A DNA stretch of 64,000 nt from assembly GCA_022801595.1 (NCBI GenBank), contig JAAWSO010000007.1, positions 16,123 through 80,122 of the forward strand, read 5' to 3'. The DNA comes from Clostridiales bacterium (GTDB taxonomy: Bacteria > Bacillota > Clostridia > Oscillospirales > Acutalibacteraceae). Both the position numbers and the translations under genes were made by a program. This document shows, piece by piece, positions 7,909 through 17,149 of this stretch; position 1 is the stretch's first letter; every line of letters begins with the position of its first letter. The notes under the pieces are model-generated. The model was not told where the DNA came from. It was given only the letters and a program-made list of their open reading frames with translations, and ran no database searches.

Positions 7909-8277
7909 ATGCCAAGCCATAGAATGGGAAGAACCACCGAGGATATCCGCCGGGAATTGACCGCCATTTTCCGGGAATTAAAAGATCCCAGGGTCCAGCA
8001 GGGCCTGATCAGCATTGTCCGGGTGGAGGTCACCAACGATCTTTCTCATAGCACGGTGTATGTTAGCGCTATGCAGGGATTGGAACAGGCCAACACGGCG
8101 GTAGCGGGTCTGAAATCCGCTTCCGGCTTCATCCGCCGGGAGCTGGGCCATCGGCTCAAGCTGCGTCATGTGCCAGAGCTGCATTTTCTGGCCACTGATT
8201 CCATCGAGTACAGCGCCAATATTTCCAAAATTCTTAATGATTTAAGGAGTGAGGATCATGAAGATCACTCTGAATGA
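7909..8277 (+). CDS. rbfA: Ribosome-binding factor A
   Basis: 122 residues. RbfA binds the immature 30S subunit next to helix 1 of 16S rRNA during cold-sensitive maturation. Family features: RMGRTTEDIRRELTAIFREL at the N-terminus, RELGHRLKLRHVPELHF toward the C-terminus, KH-like fold. GGGGG ribosome site about ten bases upstream. A 137-base gap to infB contains a small hairpin (ATGC-GCAGC-GCAT, about 7783-7795) but no gene. Overlaps nrnA by 20 bases. Confidence 0.95.
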   Translation: MPSHRMGRTTEDIRRELTAIFRELKDPRVQQGLISIVRVEVTNDLSHSTVYVSAMQGLEQANTAVAGLKSASGFIRRELGHRLKLRHVPELHFLATDSIEYSANISKILNDLRSEDHEDHSE

Positions 8278-9271
8278 GGCGGCGAGGCAATGTCAGGAGA
8301 AGGATAAATTCCTGGTGCTGAGCCATCGGGCACCCGACGGCGATACCTTGGGTTCGGCGGCGGCCCTCTGTACGGCCCTCCGTCGGATGGGAAAGCAGGT
8401 GCGCTTCGCCTGCTCCGATGAAATCGGAAAAAAGTACGAAGACTTATTTTCGGAAATCCAGGAGCTGACAAAACCAGAGGAAGGCTTTACTCCGGAGTGG
8501 ATCGTCAGCGTGGATATTGCGGACGTCGTCTTGTTTGGAGACGGCTTAGCGGCTTATGCCGACAAGGTGGATCTGTGCATCGACCACCACCGTTCCAACG
8601 GGGATTTCGCCAAATACAGCTATGTGAACAGCGCGGCTGCCGCAACCGGAGAAATCATCTATGATCTTTTGCGTTTAATGAATGTGGAGATGGACCGGAA
8701 AATCGCCGCCTGCCTTTACACTGCCATTTCTACGGATACGGGATGTTTTAAGTATGCCAACGCTACTTCCCGTACCCTGCGTATTGCCGCCGATCTAATG
8801 GAATTGGGTGTGGATGCGGCGGATATTAACCGTCGGATGTTTGACACCATGACCCGGGCGCGGCTGGAATTGGAACGGCGCGTCTTGGATCAGTTGGATT
8901 ATTTTTATGAAGGACGCTGTGTGACTATGGAAATTCCTCGATCCATATTGGAGGAAACCGGAGCCAAAGGCAGCGACTTGGATGGCATTACCAGTCTGCC
9001 TCGTCAAATTGAGGGGGCTTTCGTTGGGGTTACTATTCGGGAGCGGAAGGACGGCGGCTACAAACTTTCCCTGAGGGGACAACCTCCCGTGGACTGTTCC
9101 GCTATTTGCGAGGAGTTTGGCGGCGGCGGTCATAAGGGGGCGGCTGGCTGTACGTTTGACCGGGGAACTTCCCAAGAGATCAAGGAGACCATAGTAGCGG
9201 CGGTAGGCCGCCATTTGAAGGCATTGGATCTGCTGGAAGAGCAACCAATGGAGGGATCAGAGAGCCAGTGA
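8258..9271 (+). CDS. nrnA: DHH/DHHA1 phosphoesterase, nanoRNase/pAp phosphatase
   Basis: 337 residues from ATG 8258, eight bases after AAGGAG. DHH-family enzymes of this type degrade short oligoribonucleotides and dephosphorylate 3'-phosphoadenosine 5'-phosphate. Metal-binding motifs are visible: DGDTLGSAAAL, VSVDIAD, and CIDHHRSNGDFA (the DHH core); the C-terminal DHHA1 domain has EFGGGGHKGAAGC. Position between rbfA and truB is the standard Firmicute order. A cyclic-di-nucleotide hydrolase role, known for some relatives, is also possible. Confidence 0.93.
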   Translation: MKITLNEAARQCQEKDKFLVLSHRAPDGDTLGSAAALCTALRRMGKQVRFACSDEIGKKYEDLFSEIQELTKPEEGFTPEWIVSVDIADVVLFGDGLAAYADKVDLCIDHHRSNGDFAKYSYVNSAAAATGEIIYDLLRLMNVEMDRKIAACLYTAISTDTGCFKYANATSRTLRIAADLMELGVDAADINRRMFDTMTRARLELERRVLDQLDYFYEGRCVTMEIPRSILEETGAKGSDLDGITSLPRQIEGAFVGVTIRERKDGGYKLSLRGQPPVDCSAICEEFGGGGHKGAAGCTFDRGTSQEIKETIVAAVGRHLKALDLLEEQPMEGSESQ

Positions 9272-9345
9272 CGAGGAAAGTTTTCCACAGAATTTTAAAA
9301 ACTTGTGGAAACAAAAAGCAGACTTCCGGAAAAGGAGGAGTGGAC

Positions 9346-10248
9346 ATGGATGGCGTCATCATCATCGACAAACCCCAGGCCTACACATCGTTTGACGTAG
9401 TGGCGGTCATGCGGGGGCTATGCAAACAAAAAAAGGTGGGGCATACCGGTACGCTGGACCCAATGGCAACCGGCGTGCTGCCGATTTTATTGGGAAAGGC
9501 CACCCGCTGCGCGCCGTTTCTAGAAGATACGGATAAGCAATACGAAGCCCGGTTTCGCCTTGGGGTTTCCACCGATACGCAGGATAGCACGGGCCAGGTG
9601 TTGAAAACCAAGGAACGAAAGGTGAGCCGGGAAGAGCTGGAAGCAATGTTACCCCGGTTCCGTGGGGAAATTCAACAAATTCCTCCCATGTATTCGGCTG
9701 TGCAAAAGGATGGCTGTCGGTTGTATACCCTGGCCCGACAGGGGATCGAGGTGGAGCGGGAAAGCCGTCTAGTCACCATTTTCCGGTGCGACTTGGTTTC
9801 TTTTGATGAAGACGCTCAAGAAGGGGCTTTCATCGTCGCCTGCTCCAAGGGGACGTATATCCGAACCTTGTGTGCAGATATCGGAGAGGCGCTGGACTCG
9901 TATGGAATCATGACTGGGCTTCGCCGGACAGTTGCCTGCGGCTTTTCGCTGTCGGACGCGCTTCCCCTGGAAGCTGCCCGGGAACGGGTGGCGCAAGGGG
10001 GTAGCCTGGAAGATCGGTTGATTCCTATCGCGGATATTTTTAGAGATAAAGCTTGTGTAACCGTGTCGGAGACCCAGGCCGTCCGATTCCGCAATGGCGG
10101 AGCCCTAAACCTAGATCGTACCAGCTTACGTGGGACTGGGGAGGATGGCAAGATCTATCGGATCTTTGGGCCGGATCAGCAGTTTTTGGGTTTGGGCCAG
10201 ACAGCGCAGGCAGAGGGATTATTAAAAATTTTACGCTTATTTTGTTGA
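9346..10248 (+). CDS. truB: tRNA pseudouridine-55 synthase
   Basis: 300 residues. Makes the pseudouridine at position 55 in the T-loop of tRNAs. Catalytic segment KVGHTGTLDPMATGVLPIL holds the active-site Asp; KGTYIRTLCADIG is the second conserved motif. The ATG at 9346 is chosen because AAAGGAGGAG (9331-9340) lies just before it and the next residues (DGVIIIDKPQ) match the usual start; the open frame runs further upstream but without homology. Confidence 0.96.
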   Translation: MDGVIIIDKPQAYTSFDVVAVMRGLCKQKKVGHTGTLDPMATGVLPILLGKATRCAPFLEDTDKQYEARFRLGVSTDTQDSTGQVLKTKERKVSREELEAMLPRFRGEIQQIPPMYSAVQKDGCRLYTLARQGIEVERESRLVTIFRCDLVSFDEDAQEGAFIVACSKGTYIRTLCADIGEALDSYGIMTGLRRTVACGFSLSDALPLEAARERVAQGGSLEDRLIPIADIFRDKACVTVSETQAVRFRNGGALNLDRTSLRGTGEDGKIYRIFGPDQQFLGLGQTAQAEGLLKILRLFC

Positions 10249-10259
10249 GGGTGAGACCA

Positions 10260-11216
10260 ATGAAAGTAATCACAAATTTTTCTACATATGTGCCGGCAGA
10301 GCATGGGACATCCGTAGCCATCGGATGTTTTGATGGCTTACACCGAGCCCATCAAGCGGTGATTGGCCGAACCATTGCGGACCGCACCCAAGGGCTGATT
10401 CCCTCGGTGTTTACCTTTCACACAGGTTGTATTGGATTGAAAGGTGCTCCCATGCTGACCACTAACGAACAGCGGCTGTCCGCTATAGAAACCATGGGTG
10501 TGGAACAGGTATTTTTTCCTATGTTGGAAGAGGTCAAAAATTTGATGCCAGAAGAATTCGTGGAACAGATTTTGATCGGTGTATGCAATGCCAAGCGGGT
10601 ATACTGCGGCTTTAATTTCCATTTTGGAAAAGGCGGCTCTGGGAATGCGCAGCAGCTTCGCCAGATCTGCGCGGCTCATGGGGTGGCGGTGGAGATCATC
10701 CCTCAAATCCTGGTGGACGGAAAAACGGTCAGTTCCACCCGGATTCGCGAGCTGATTGGCCAAGGGGAGGTGGAAGAGGCCAAAGCGTTGCTGGGCCATC
10801 CCTTTGGGTATACCTTAGAGGTTCGTCATGGCAGGAAGCTAGGGCGGACGATTGGTGTGCCTACCATGAATCAGCATCTTCCCGAAGGGCTGGTTCAGCC
10901 AAAATTTGGGGTGTACGTATCTCTGATTTCCCTGGAAAAACACAATTATTATGGGGTGACCAATGTGGGAGTCAAGCCTACCGTTGGATCGGACCATGTG
11001 GTGTCCGAAACCTGGATTCCCCATTTTCATGGAGATCTATATGGAAAAATGGTGGGGGTCTATTTGCTCAAATTCCTGCGGCCAGAAATGAAATTTCCAG
11101 GATTGGAAGCTTTGCGAGAGCAGATCCTGCAGGATAAGGAGCAGGCGGAGGCTTGGATGGAGCAGCATTTTTCCATCCAAGCCCCGATTCAAAACCTTTC
11201 AGGCAACAACTTTTGA
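10260..11216 (+). CDS. ribF: Bifunctional riboflavin kinase / FAD synthetase
   Basis: 318 residues. Phosphorylates riboflavin to FMN and adenylates FMN to FAD. The N-terminal nucleotidyltransferase domain (1-180) has CFDGLHRAHQ, where the family usually has HxGH, so the Gly is replaced by Ala here; VSSTRIRELI ends the domain. The C-terminal riboflavin kinase domain (about 185-305) shows GRTIGVPTMN and DLYGKMVGVYLLKFLRPE. Eleven bases after truB with GAGGGTGAG as ribosome site; last gene of the long operon, followed by a strong terminator. Confidence 0.93.
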   Translation: MKVITNFSTYVPAEHGTSVAIGCFDGLHRAHQAVIGRTIADRTQGLIPSVFTFHTGCIGLKGAPMLTTNEQRLSAIETMGVEQVFFPMLEEVKNLMPEEFVEQILIGVCNAKRVYCGFNFHFGKGGSGNAQQLRQICAAHGVAVEIIPQILVDGKTVSSTRIRELIGQGEVEEAKALLGHPFGYTLEVRHGRKLGRTIGVPTMNQHLPEGLVQPKFGVYVSLISLEKHNYYGVTNVGVKPTVGSDHVVSETWIPHFHGDLYGKMVGVYLLKFLRPEMKFPGLEALREQILQDKEQAEAWMEQHFSIQAPIQNLSGNNF

Positions 11217-11295
11217 TTGGAGGAGAAAAATCTTTGCCTTTAGAAAAACAGGTGGGGATGAATGAATCAGCCTCCTATTCATCAAGGAAACAAAG

Positions 11296-11338
11296 AAAAA
11301 AGCACAGGGAGGAGCGACTCCCTGTGCTTTTCTTTCTT
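11296..11338. terminator. Bidirectional terminator between ribF and FUSC gene
   Basis: GCACAGGGAG (11302-11311) / CTCCCTGTGC (11318-11327), preceded by AAAAAA and followed by TTTTCTTTCTT. Serves the convergent ribF and FUSC transcripts. Confidence 0.92.
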
Positions 11339-11395
11339 GTGGTAAGGATCTGATTGGATGGATTCAGAAATGGACTCCGAGCATTTGGGATATGG

Positions 11396-12538
11396 CTAAG
11401 CGGCCAGATCCCGACGGTCCTGTTTTGTAGTTTTCGCAGTCTGAGAGGAAGGGGCCTGTTTCCGTTTCTGAAGCCAGGCATCCATACGGTCAAAGGGCTG
11501 GAGATAGCGGCTGACTACATATGTGACCAGCACCACTCCCACACCGATAAAGACCGCCATCAGCCGCATTCTCATGGTCATAGGAGCGCTGTTCTCAAAA
11601 AAGACCAGACCGCCTACCATAGCATTGATTGCCACAAAAACTTGTTGCCAGAGATACCGGCGGGCAAACATATAGAAAAAACTAGTTAGGAATAGCCCAA
11701 TGGTAAAGAGGTGCTCTGGAAGCAGAATCTGGAATACCAGGAAAAACACGGCACAGCCGATAAAGTTAGCGCCCACACGGGGAATCAACCGTTTGCGCAT
11801 ATCCTCTTGGACGGGCAGAATTAAGGTGTTCACGGTCATGCCAATCCAAGCTGTGCGTGGAAAGTCCATTAAGTCGCCGATCAGCATTCCCATGGATAAA
11901 GCGAATGCCAGGCGGAACGCAAATTTTATTTGCTCTGAGGAAAGATGGGTCTTACAACACAGCGCCCAGATTCCAGGGAAGGAATTTCGTTTGAGATGGC
12001 ACAACAGATATACAATCGCTACTAAAATGCCGCCTGCGGCCATTCCTATTACCCGATATGTGAAGGCTTTCCCCTCCACCGGAGTACCCTGGGAAAAGAT
12101 GTAGCACACCACAAAAGGAAGATAAATTTTGGAATTATATTCTTGACAGGTTCCCATCACCAACAAAAAAATGGCGGAAAAGTTAATGAAAATTCCAGCG
12201 GCCGGATGGATCAAGGAGTAGTGAGAGCCGACCGGTATTACAAGAAAGAGAAAGACAATCAGCAAAGGCGCCTGCCAATTTTTCACACCCAGATTCAGCT
12301 TGGTGCAGAGAAGCAACGCAGTAGCTGTACTGATGGCGGAGACTGCGTTTGCGGCGCCAAATAAAGTCGTGAAGAGCTGGACAAACCCAATTAGGAAGAG
12401 AATTTCACAAAAATTGGTCAAAATTTTTTTCCAGCTCAGTGGAGTATCCTGGTTAGGAGGCATGGCGGACGGGGCCAGCGCTTGGGTATGGGGCCGAAAT
12501 TCTTCCAGTAAAAAGTTAAAATCGAATATGATTCTCAC
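11396..12538 (-). CDS. FUSC-family membrane protein (paralog 1)
   Basis: About 380 residues if the GTG at 12538 is used; the frame is open to a TTG at 12625. Some ten hydrophobic segments in two halves, with a soluble stretch between, and a basic tail (WLQKRKQAPSSQTAKTTKQ) match FUSC-type proteins, a family that includes fusaric-acid resistance and aromatic-acid efflux proteins. The next gene encodes a clear paralog. Alignment with it (TQALAPSAMPPNQ against AQAMSPAAMPPGQ) puts the true start close to 12535, where the paralog's TTG is replaced by TTC, so the start codon is uncertain. Substrate unknown. Confidence 0.7.
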   Translation of the reverse strand: MRIIFDFNFLLEEFRPHTQALAPSAMPPNQDTPLSWKKILTNFCEILFLIGFVQLFTTLFGAANAVSAISTATALLLCTKLNLGVKNWQAPLLIVFLFLVIPVGSHYSLIHPAAGIFINFSAIFLLVMGTCQEYNSKIYLPFVVCYIFSQGTPVEGKAFTYRVIGMAAGGILVAIVYLLCHLKRNSFPGIWALCCKTHLSSEQIKFAFRLAFALSMGMLIGDLMDFPRTAWIGMTVNTLILPVQEDMRKRLIPRVGANFIGCAVFFLVFQILLPEHLFTIGLFLTSFFYMFARRYLWQQVFVAINAMVGGLVFFENSAPMTMRMRLMAVFIGVGVVLVTYVVSRYLQPFDRMDAWLQKRKQAPSSQTAKTTKQDRRDLAA

Positions 12539-12811
12539 GCTTTCTGAAAATATTTTTCTGTTTTCAAGGTACTTCCCGCGGTATGTTGCGCGGCCTGCTT
12601 CTTCTAAGACCGTCACTTCACCCAATCATGGGAAAATGTCTGGAAAGATCGAGCGCCCAAATCGTTCTGGCGGTCTCAACCCTTAGATCCAAAAACATAC
12701 ACGATCCATAGGATACCATATTTTGAAAACAATTTATGAATGAAATGTAAAAATTTGAGAAGATATTAGTATATATTTCTAATTATTTCTCTTGAAATTT
12801 GTGCAAAAAGA

Positions 12812-12839
12812 AAAAGGACGGAAAGAAACCGTCCTTTTC
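12812..12839. terminator. Bidirectional terminator between FUSC paralogs
   Basis: AAAAGGACGG (12812-12821) / CCGTCCTTTT (12829-12838), seven-base loop. Ends paralog 2 on the minus strand; therefore paralog 1 probably has its own promoter in 12540-12800. Confidence 0.88.
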
Positions 12840-12880
12840 GCTTCCTAATTTCCTTACGGAATTTCTATTTTTTCATTCTT

Positions 12881-13978
12881 CTAAAATTTGTTTTGTTTCA
12901 GTATTTTTTTCAACCGATAACGTCGCCGTGTTTTACGGAAGGCGATGTCGATCCGATCCAGAAGATCCAGCTTTGCAATTAAATTGAGCACGATTACAAT
13001 GGCGATTCCTAAGAAAACCCAAGCCATTCGAATTTCAATGGCGGTATCCGCGCTGTAAAAAATCATACCGCCGTTGAGGGAGTTAATGGTGATGAACACC
13101 ATCTGCCATTGATAGTTGGTGATAAATAAGGAAATAAACATAGTAGCCAGCAGGCACCAGACATGGAGCTGGTCGGGGATCAGATATTCAAATAAGATGA
13201 CAAAGACGAAGGCGCCGATGACCGTACCGATCACCCGCTGCACAATCCGTTTTCGCGCCTCATGGGTAAACGGTACCGTAAGGGAGAGCACGGTCATACT
13301 GATCCAGGCTGGCCGCTGGATGTCGAAGATATCGCCGATAAACATGGCGATCACTAAACCAGCGGTCATACGTACAATAAAACGATGGCGTGTGGAAGTG
13401 AAATGGATTTGTTTAAACACATCCAAGATGCCGCGGGAAGGCTTTTCTTTATGATGGAAAATAAAGTAAACAATAGCGGTGATTGCGCCTCCCACAGCTA
13501 GACCCAACATCCGGTAGCCGAAGGCGACGCCGCTGACGGGAGCGCCTACCGCAAATACATAGCCAGTCAAAAATGGGAAATAGGATTTGGCTTGGAGCTG
13601 CTGACCGGATAGAGTGAGCATGAAGTAAATGGCCACCAGGTTCACGAGAATCCCTAAGAAGGGATTCCACAAACACAGGTAAGAAAAAACGCCTACGTGT
13701 AAGAATAAATAAAAGATCAAAAAGGACGCCTGCACGGGCTTGATCCCCATATCGACGTTCATAAACATCAGAATGGCGGATGCGATGGTAATTCCAATGA
13801 TCGCGTTAGATTCATCAAACAATAGGGTAAATACGTATACAAACCCGAACATGAATGCGACTTTCCCCAAGTTCTTGAGGATTAATAAGATGGTAAATTT
13901 ACGTTTTTGGCCGGGGGGCATGGCAGCCGGGGACATTGCTTGCGCCTGCGCTCCCAGACCTTCCATGAAGAAATCCAA
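12881..13978 (-). CDS. FUSC-family membrane protein (paralog 2)
   Basis: 365 residues from TTG 13978 (ATG at 13966 also possible). Ten or more transmembrane stretches, e.g. NLGKVAFMFGFVYVFTLLF, ILVNLVAIYFMLTL and VFLGIAIVIVLNLIAKL; conserved PAWISMTVLSLTVPF in the second half is typical of FUSC modules. The tail is strongly basic (FRKTRRRYRLKKILKQNKF). Same domain layout as paralog 1 but diverged, so the duplication is old. No partner periplasmic adaptor is adjacent. Ribosome site is weak (only GTGA near the start), as in paralog 1. Confidence 0.75.
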   Translation of the reverse strand: MDFFMEGLGAQAQAMSPAAMPPGQKRKFTILLILKNLGKVAFMFGFVYVFTLLFDESNAIIGITIASAILMFMNVDMGIKPVQASFLIFYLFLHVGVFSYLCLWNPFLGILVNLVAIYFMLTLSGQQLQAKSYFPFLTGYVFAVGAPVSGVAFGYRMLGLAVGGAITAIVYFIFHHKEKPSRGILDVFKQIHFTSTRHRFIVRMTAGLVIAMFIGDIFDIQRPAWISMTVLSLTVPFTHEARKRIVQRVIGTVIGAFVFVILFEYLIPDQLHVWCLLATMFISLFITNYQWQMVFITINSLNGGMIFYSADTAIEIRMAWVFLGIAIVIVLNLIAKLDLLDRIDIAFRKTRRRYRLKKILKQNKF

Positions 13979-14262
13979 GATGATTCACAGCTTTCTATAA
14001 AATTCTTAGCCCAATGTATGGTTGTCACAAAGTTGCTAATAATATTATAGCAGATTTTCCAGTTGAAAGTTTAAACACACTGTTAACATGTAGAATTTTT
14101 AATTATATTTTTAGTGAAAAATACTAAAAATAAATTTTGTTTTTTCTACAAAAAAATTTAGGATCTGGCTCCCCAAGAAATAATAAAGAAAAAGGAAGGA
14201 AAATTTTGCACAAGAAGAAATATATGCAGGACTGGAGTACATTTATTCCATAATAAAGAGGC

Positions 14263-14291
14263 TTTACAGGGAAAGGCAGATGTGATATAAT
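14263..14291 (+). promoter_or_regulatory. Sigma-A promoter of rpsO
   Basis: TTTACA (14263-14268), 17-base spacer, TATAAT (14286-14291). The 13979-14262 gap before it is AT-rich, holds no gene, and must contain the minus-strand promoter of FUSC paralog 2. Confidence 0.88.
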
Positions 14292-14297
14292 ACCCAA

Positions 14298-14398
14298 GTC
14301 AGCCCCCCTCTCGGATTAGGGAGTAAGCCCCAAGGCTGGGAATACACCTACCTTCTTCTGTGATTGAGGGCAATATTTTAAAAAAGGTGGAATTCACG
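14298..14398 (+). promoter_or_regulatory. rpsO 5' leader, probable S15 control region
   Basis: About 100 transcribed bases before rpsO. It contains complementary tracts (CCCCCCTCTCGG with later G-rich runs, GCCCC with GGCT). S15 represses its own mRNA through leader structure in many bacteria, but leader sequences differ between groups; the function here is inferred from position and length. Confidence 0.4.
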
Positions 14399-14665
14399 AT
14401 GTTGATGAAAGAAGAAAAAGCAATTGTAATCAGCGAGTATGCAACGCACGAGGGTGACACTGGTTCTCCAGAGGTACAAATCGCAATTCTCACAAAGAGA
14501 ATCAACGATCTGACCGAGCACTTGAGAACCCACAAAAAGGATCACCATTCCCGTCGTGGCCTGCTGAAGATGGTAGGTCAGAGAAGAAGTATGCTTAATT
14601 ACCTGATGAAGGTGGATATTGAACGTTACCGTTCCCTGATTGCTCGTCTGGGCATCCGTAAATAA
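14399..14665 (+). CDS. rpsO: 30S ribosomal protein S15
   Basis: 88 residues, the normal length. Binds the central domain of 16S rRNA early in 30S assembly and forms a bridge to 50S. Family signature [19 protein letters not shown] and [19 protein letters not shown] are present. ATG 14399 is used because AAAAGGTGG lies nine bases upstream; an earlier in-frame start would add 13 residues not found in S15. Single-gene transcript bounded by its own promoter and terminator. Confidence 0.98.
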   Translation: MLMKEEKAIVISEYATHEGDTGSPEVQIAILTKRINDLTEHLRTHKKDHHSRRGLLKMVGQRRSMLNYLMKVDIERYRSLIARLGIRK

Positions 14666-14699
14666 GCTGCGAACGGGCACAAAAGCGAATTTAACGGCC

Positions 14700-14730
14700 A
14701 AGCGCATGGAATTTTTCCGTGCGCTTTTTG
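14700..14730 (+). terminator. Intrinsic terminator of rpsO
   Basis: AAGCGCATGGAA (14700-14711) / TTCCGTGCGCTT (14715-14726), one G-T pair, then TTTTTG. Confidence 0.9.
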
Positions 14731-14816
14731 TATTTTTCTTCCAAAAATATTGGGGCCGTTCCCCAAAATGGGGAAGGTTTCTTTTCTTGGCCGGGAAAAG
14801 ATAAGTCAATGCCCTC

Positions 14817-14846
14817 TTGCGGGGAAGGAAGCGGTTGTGGTACAAT
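14817..14846 (+). promoter_or_regulatory. Promoter of proBA
   Basis: TTGCGG (14817-14822), 18-base spacer, TACAAT (14841-14846). About 110 bases of leader follow; no T-box or riboswitch core is visible. Confidence 0.6.
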
Positions 14847-14957
14847 ATATCCACAAAGGCAGCTGTATGCAGCCAAGTTTTTTGAAAAAGACATGGGGAG
14901 CGCGAAATGTGCCTACCGCAGATGTAACTTTGAAAAAATGAAGGAAGGGCGGAAACG

Positions 14958-15770
14958 ATGTCTGCAATCACGCAAGCGAAACGGGTTGTCATTAAGGTTG
15001 GAACTTCGACTCTAACCTACGAAAATGGAAAATTGAATTTGCGGCGGATCGAGGAGCTTTGCCGGGTGATTAGCGACCTGCAAAATTCCGGGATGCAAAT
15101 CGTGTTGGTATCCTCTGGTGCGGTTGGAGTCGGAATGGGCAAGCTGGGGCTAGGAAAACGGCCGTCGGAAGTGGAGAAACGGCAGGCTATTGCGGCGGTT
15201 GGGCAGTGTGAACTAATGTTTATGTATGATAAGCTGTTTGGGGAGTATAACCAAATGGTGGCTCAGGTGTTGCTGACAGCAGACGATGTGTCCAGTGAGC
15301 GAAGCCGCGTGAATATTGAAAATACCTTTACGGAACTGCTGAAAATGGATATCATTCCAGTAGTAAATGAAAACGATACCGTTGGGGTCAGCGAGCTGGT
15401 GGGCAGCAACTTTGGCGATAACGATACTCTGTCGGCAGTGGTGGCAACTTTAGTGGGAGCGGATCTGCTGGTGATCCTCACGGATATTGACGGGCTGTAT
15501 GACGATAATCCAAGGGTCAACCCTCAAGCGAAACGGATTCCCTTTGTGGAGAATATTACTGAGGAGATCCGCAGTTTAGCGGGAGCGGCGGGAACAGAGC
15601 GGGGAACCGGCGGCATGGCCACCAAGGTCAACGCCGCGGCCCTAGCCAACGAGGCTGGGATCAGTTGTTGTGTGATCAGCGGTGTGCATCCGCGGGATCT
15701 CTATCGTTTATTTGATGGCGCCCAGATCGGCACTACCTTTTTGGCGCGTTCCCAAGCCCAGCGCTGGTAG
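14958..15770 (+). CDS. proB: Glutamate 5-kinase
   Basis: 270 residues. First step of proline synthesis: ATP-dependent phosphorylation of glutamate. Amino-acid-kinase fold with KVGTSTLTYENGKL at the N-terminus, VSSGAVGVGMGKLGL, NENDTVGVSELVGSNFGDND and LTDIDGLYDDNPR. It lacks the C-terminal PUA domain found in the longer forms, which is usual for many Firmicutes. Precedes proA with a 74-base gap, forming the classic proBA pair. Confidence 0.95.
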   Translation: MSAITQAKRVVIKVGTSTLTYENGKLNLRRIEELCRVISDLQNSGMQIVLVSSGAVGVGMGKLGLGKRPSEVEKRQAIAAVGQCELMFMYDKLFGEYNQMVAQVLLTADDVSSERSRVNIENTFTELLKMDIIPVVNENDTVGVSELVGSNFGDNDTLSAVVATLVGADLLVILTDIDGLYDDNPRVNPQAKRIPFVENITEEIRSLAGAAGTERGTGGMATKVNAAALANEAGISCCVISGVHPRDLYRLFDGAQIGTTFLARSQAQRW

Positions 15771-15844
15771 GTGTCTGGGAATCGCCATGGCAATCTTAAC
15801 AAAATAGAAATTTAAAACGGATACATAGAAACGGAGGGAATCCA

Positions 15845-17086
15845 ATGACGGCATTGGAACAGATGGGCCAACAGGCAAAAATAGCTGCGCGAAAGCTAGC
15901 GTTTGCCGAGCATGAAAAAAATCAAGCGCTGCTTGCCATTGCCCAAGCTTTGCGGGAGCAGGAAGCCAATATTTTAGCTGCCAATGAGCAGGATTTGCAG
16001 GAAGCGAAAAACAATGGTATGAACAAAGCGATGTTGGATCGCCTGACCTTAAATCATGACCGGATTGAAGGGATGGCGAAGGGCGTGGAACAAATCGCCG
16101 GTCAGAAGGACCCCATCGGTACGATTGTGGAAGGCGGCCGCTTAGAGAACGGATTGCGGATCCAACAGGTGCGGGTACCTCTGGGAGTGATCGGCATTAT
16201 CTATGAAGCACGCCCCAATGTCACAGCAGATGCGGCTGCATTATGCCTGAAGGCAGGAAATGTAGTCATTCTGCGAGGCGGCAAGGAAGCCTTTCATTCT
16301 AACCAATGTATTACCAACGTGATGCGGTACGCCATTGCGTCCGCTGGTCTGCCAGCAGACTGTGTGCAGCTGGTGCAGGATACCAGCCGGGAATCCGCCA
16401 AGGAAATGATGGGATTAACCGGTTATCTGGATGTGCTGATTCCTCGGGGCGGCGCGGGATTGATCCGTTCTGTGGTAGAAAATTCCAGAGTACCGGTGAT
16501 CCAAACCGGAGCGGGGAATTGCCACGTTTATGTGGATCAATTCGCAAAAGTGGACATGGCGGCGGATATTATTTTCAATGCGAAGACATCTCGTCCATCT
16601 GTCTGCAATACCATTGAGACGATCTTGGTCCACGAAGCGATTGCAGACCAAGCCTTGCCGGTGATTGCGGAGAAGCTGAAAGAAAAGAATGTGGTTCTCC
16701 ACGGTTGTGAACGGACTTGTGCCATTCTGCCGGAAGCAGTGCTGGCCACCGAGGCGGATTGGGAAACGGAATATTTGGATTATCAGTTGGCTGTCCGTGT
16801 GGTGGATTCCATTGGAGAGGCCATGGATCACATCGCTCAATATTCTACCGGACACAGTGAATGCATTGTAACGGAGAATTATCAGAATGCTATGCTGTTT
16901 ACCGCCCAAGTGGACAGTGCGGCTGTTTATGTCAATGCCTCTACCCGATTTACCGACGGCGGAGAGTTTGGTATGGGTGCGGAAATCGGAATTTCTACCC
17001 AAAAGCTTCATGCGCGGGGTCCGATGGGCGTGGATCAATTAACTTCCACCAAGTTTATTATCCAAGGCAACGGCCAGATCCGCTAA
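15845..17086 (+). CDS. proA: Gamma-glutamyl phosphate reductase
   Basis: 413 residues. Second step of proline synthesis: NADPH-dependent reduction of glutamyl-5-phosphate to the semialdehyde. Aldehyde-dehydrogenase-like; the catalytic Cys lies in SRPSVCNTIETILVHE. Other signatures: IGIIYEARPNVTADAAALCLK and FGMGAEIGISTQKLHARGP. Complete, normal length (410-430), strong AACGGAGGG site before the ATG. Confidence 0.96.
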   Translation: MTALEQMGQQAKIAARKLAFAEHEKNQALLAIAQALREQEANILAANEQDLQEAKNNGMNKAMLDRLTLNHDRIEGMAKGVEQIAGQKDPIGTIVEGGRLENGLRIQQVRVPLGVIGIIYEARPNVTADAAALCLKAGNVVILRGGKEAFHSNQCITNVMRYAIASAGLPADCVQLVQDTSRESAKEMMGLTGYLDVLIPRGGAGLIRSVVENSRVPVIQTGAGNCHVYVDQFAKVDMAADIIFNAKTSRPSVCNTIETILVHEAIADQALPVIAEKLKEKNVVLHGCERTCAILPEAVLATEADWETEYLDYQLAVRVVDSIGEAMDHIAQYSTGHSECIVTENYQNAMLFTAQVDSAAVYVNASTRFTDGGEFGMGAEIGISTQKLHARGPMGVDQLTSTKFIIQGNGQIR

Positions 17087-17149
17087 AGGGTGACTGGATC
17101 GTCTGTTCGCTTGTGTCTCGCTTTGATGGGCGAAGACTTGAAACGCTAA

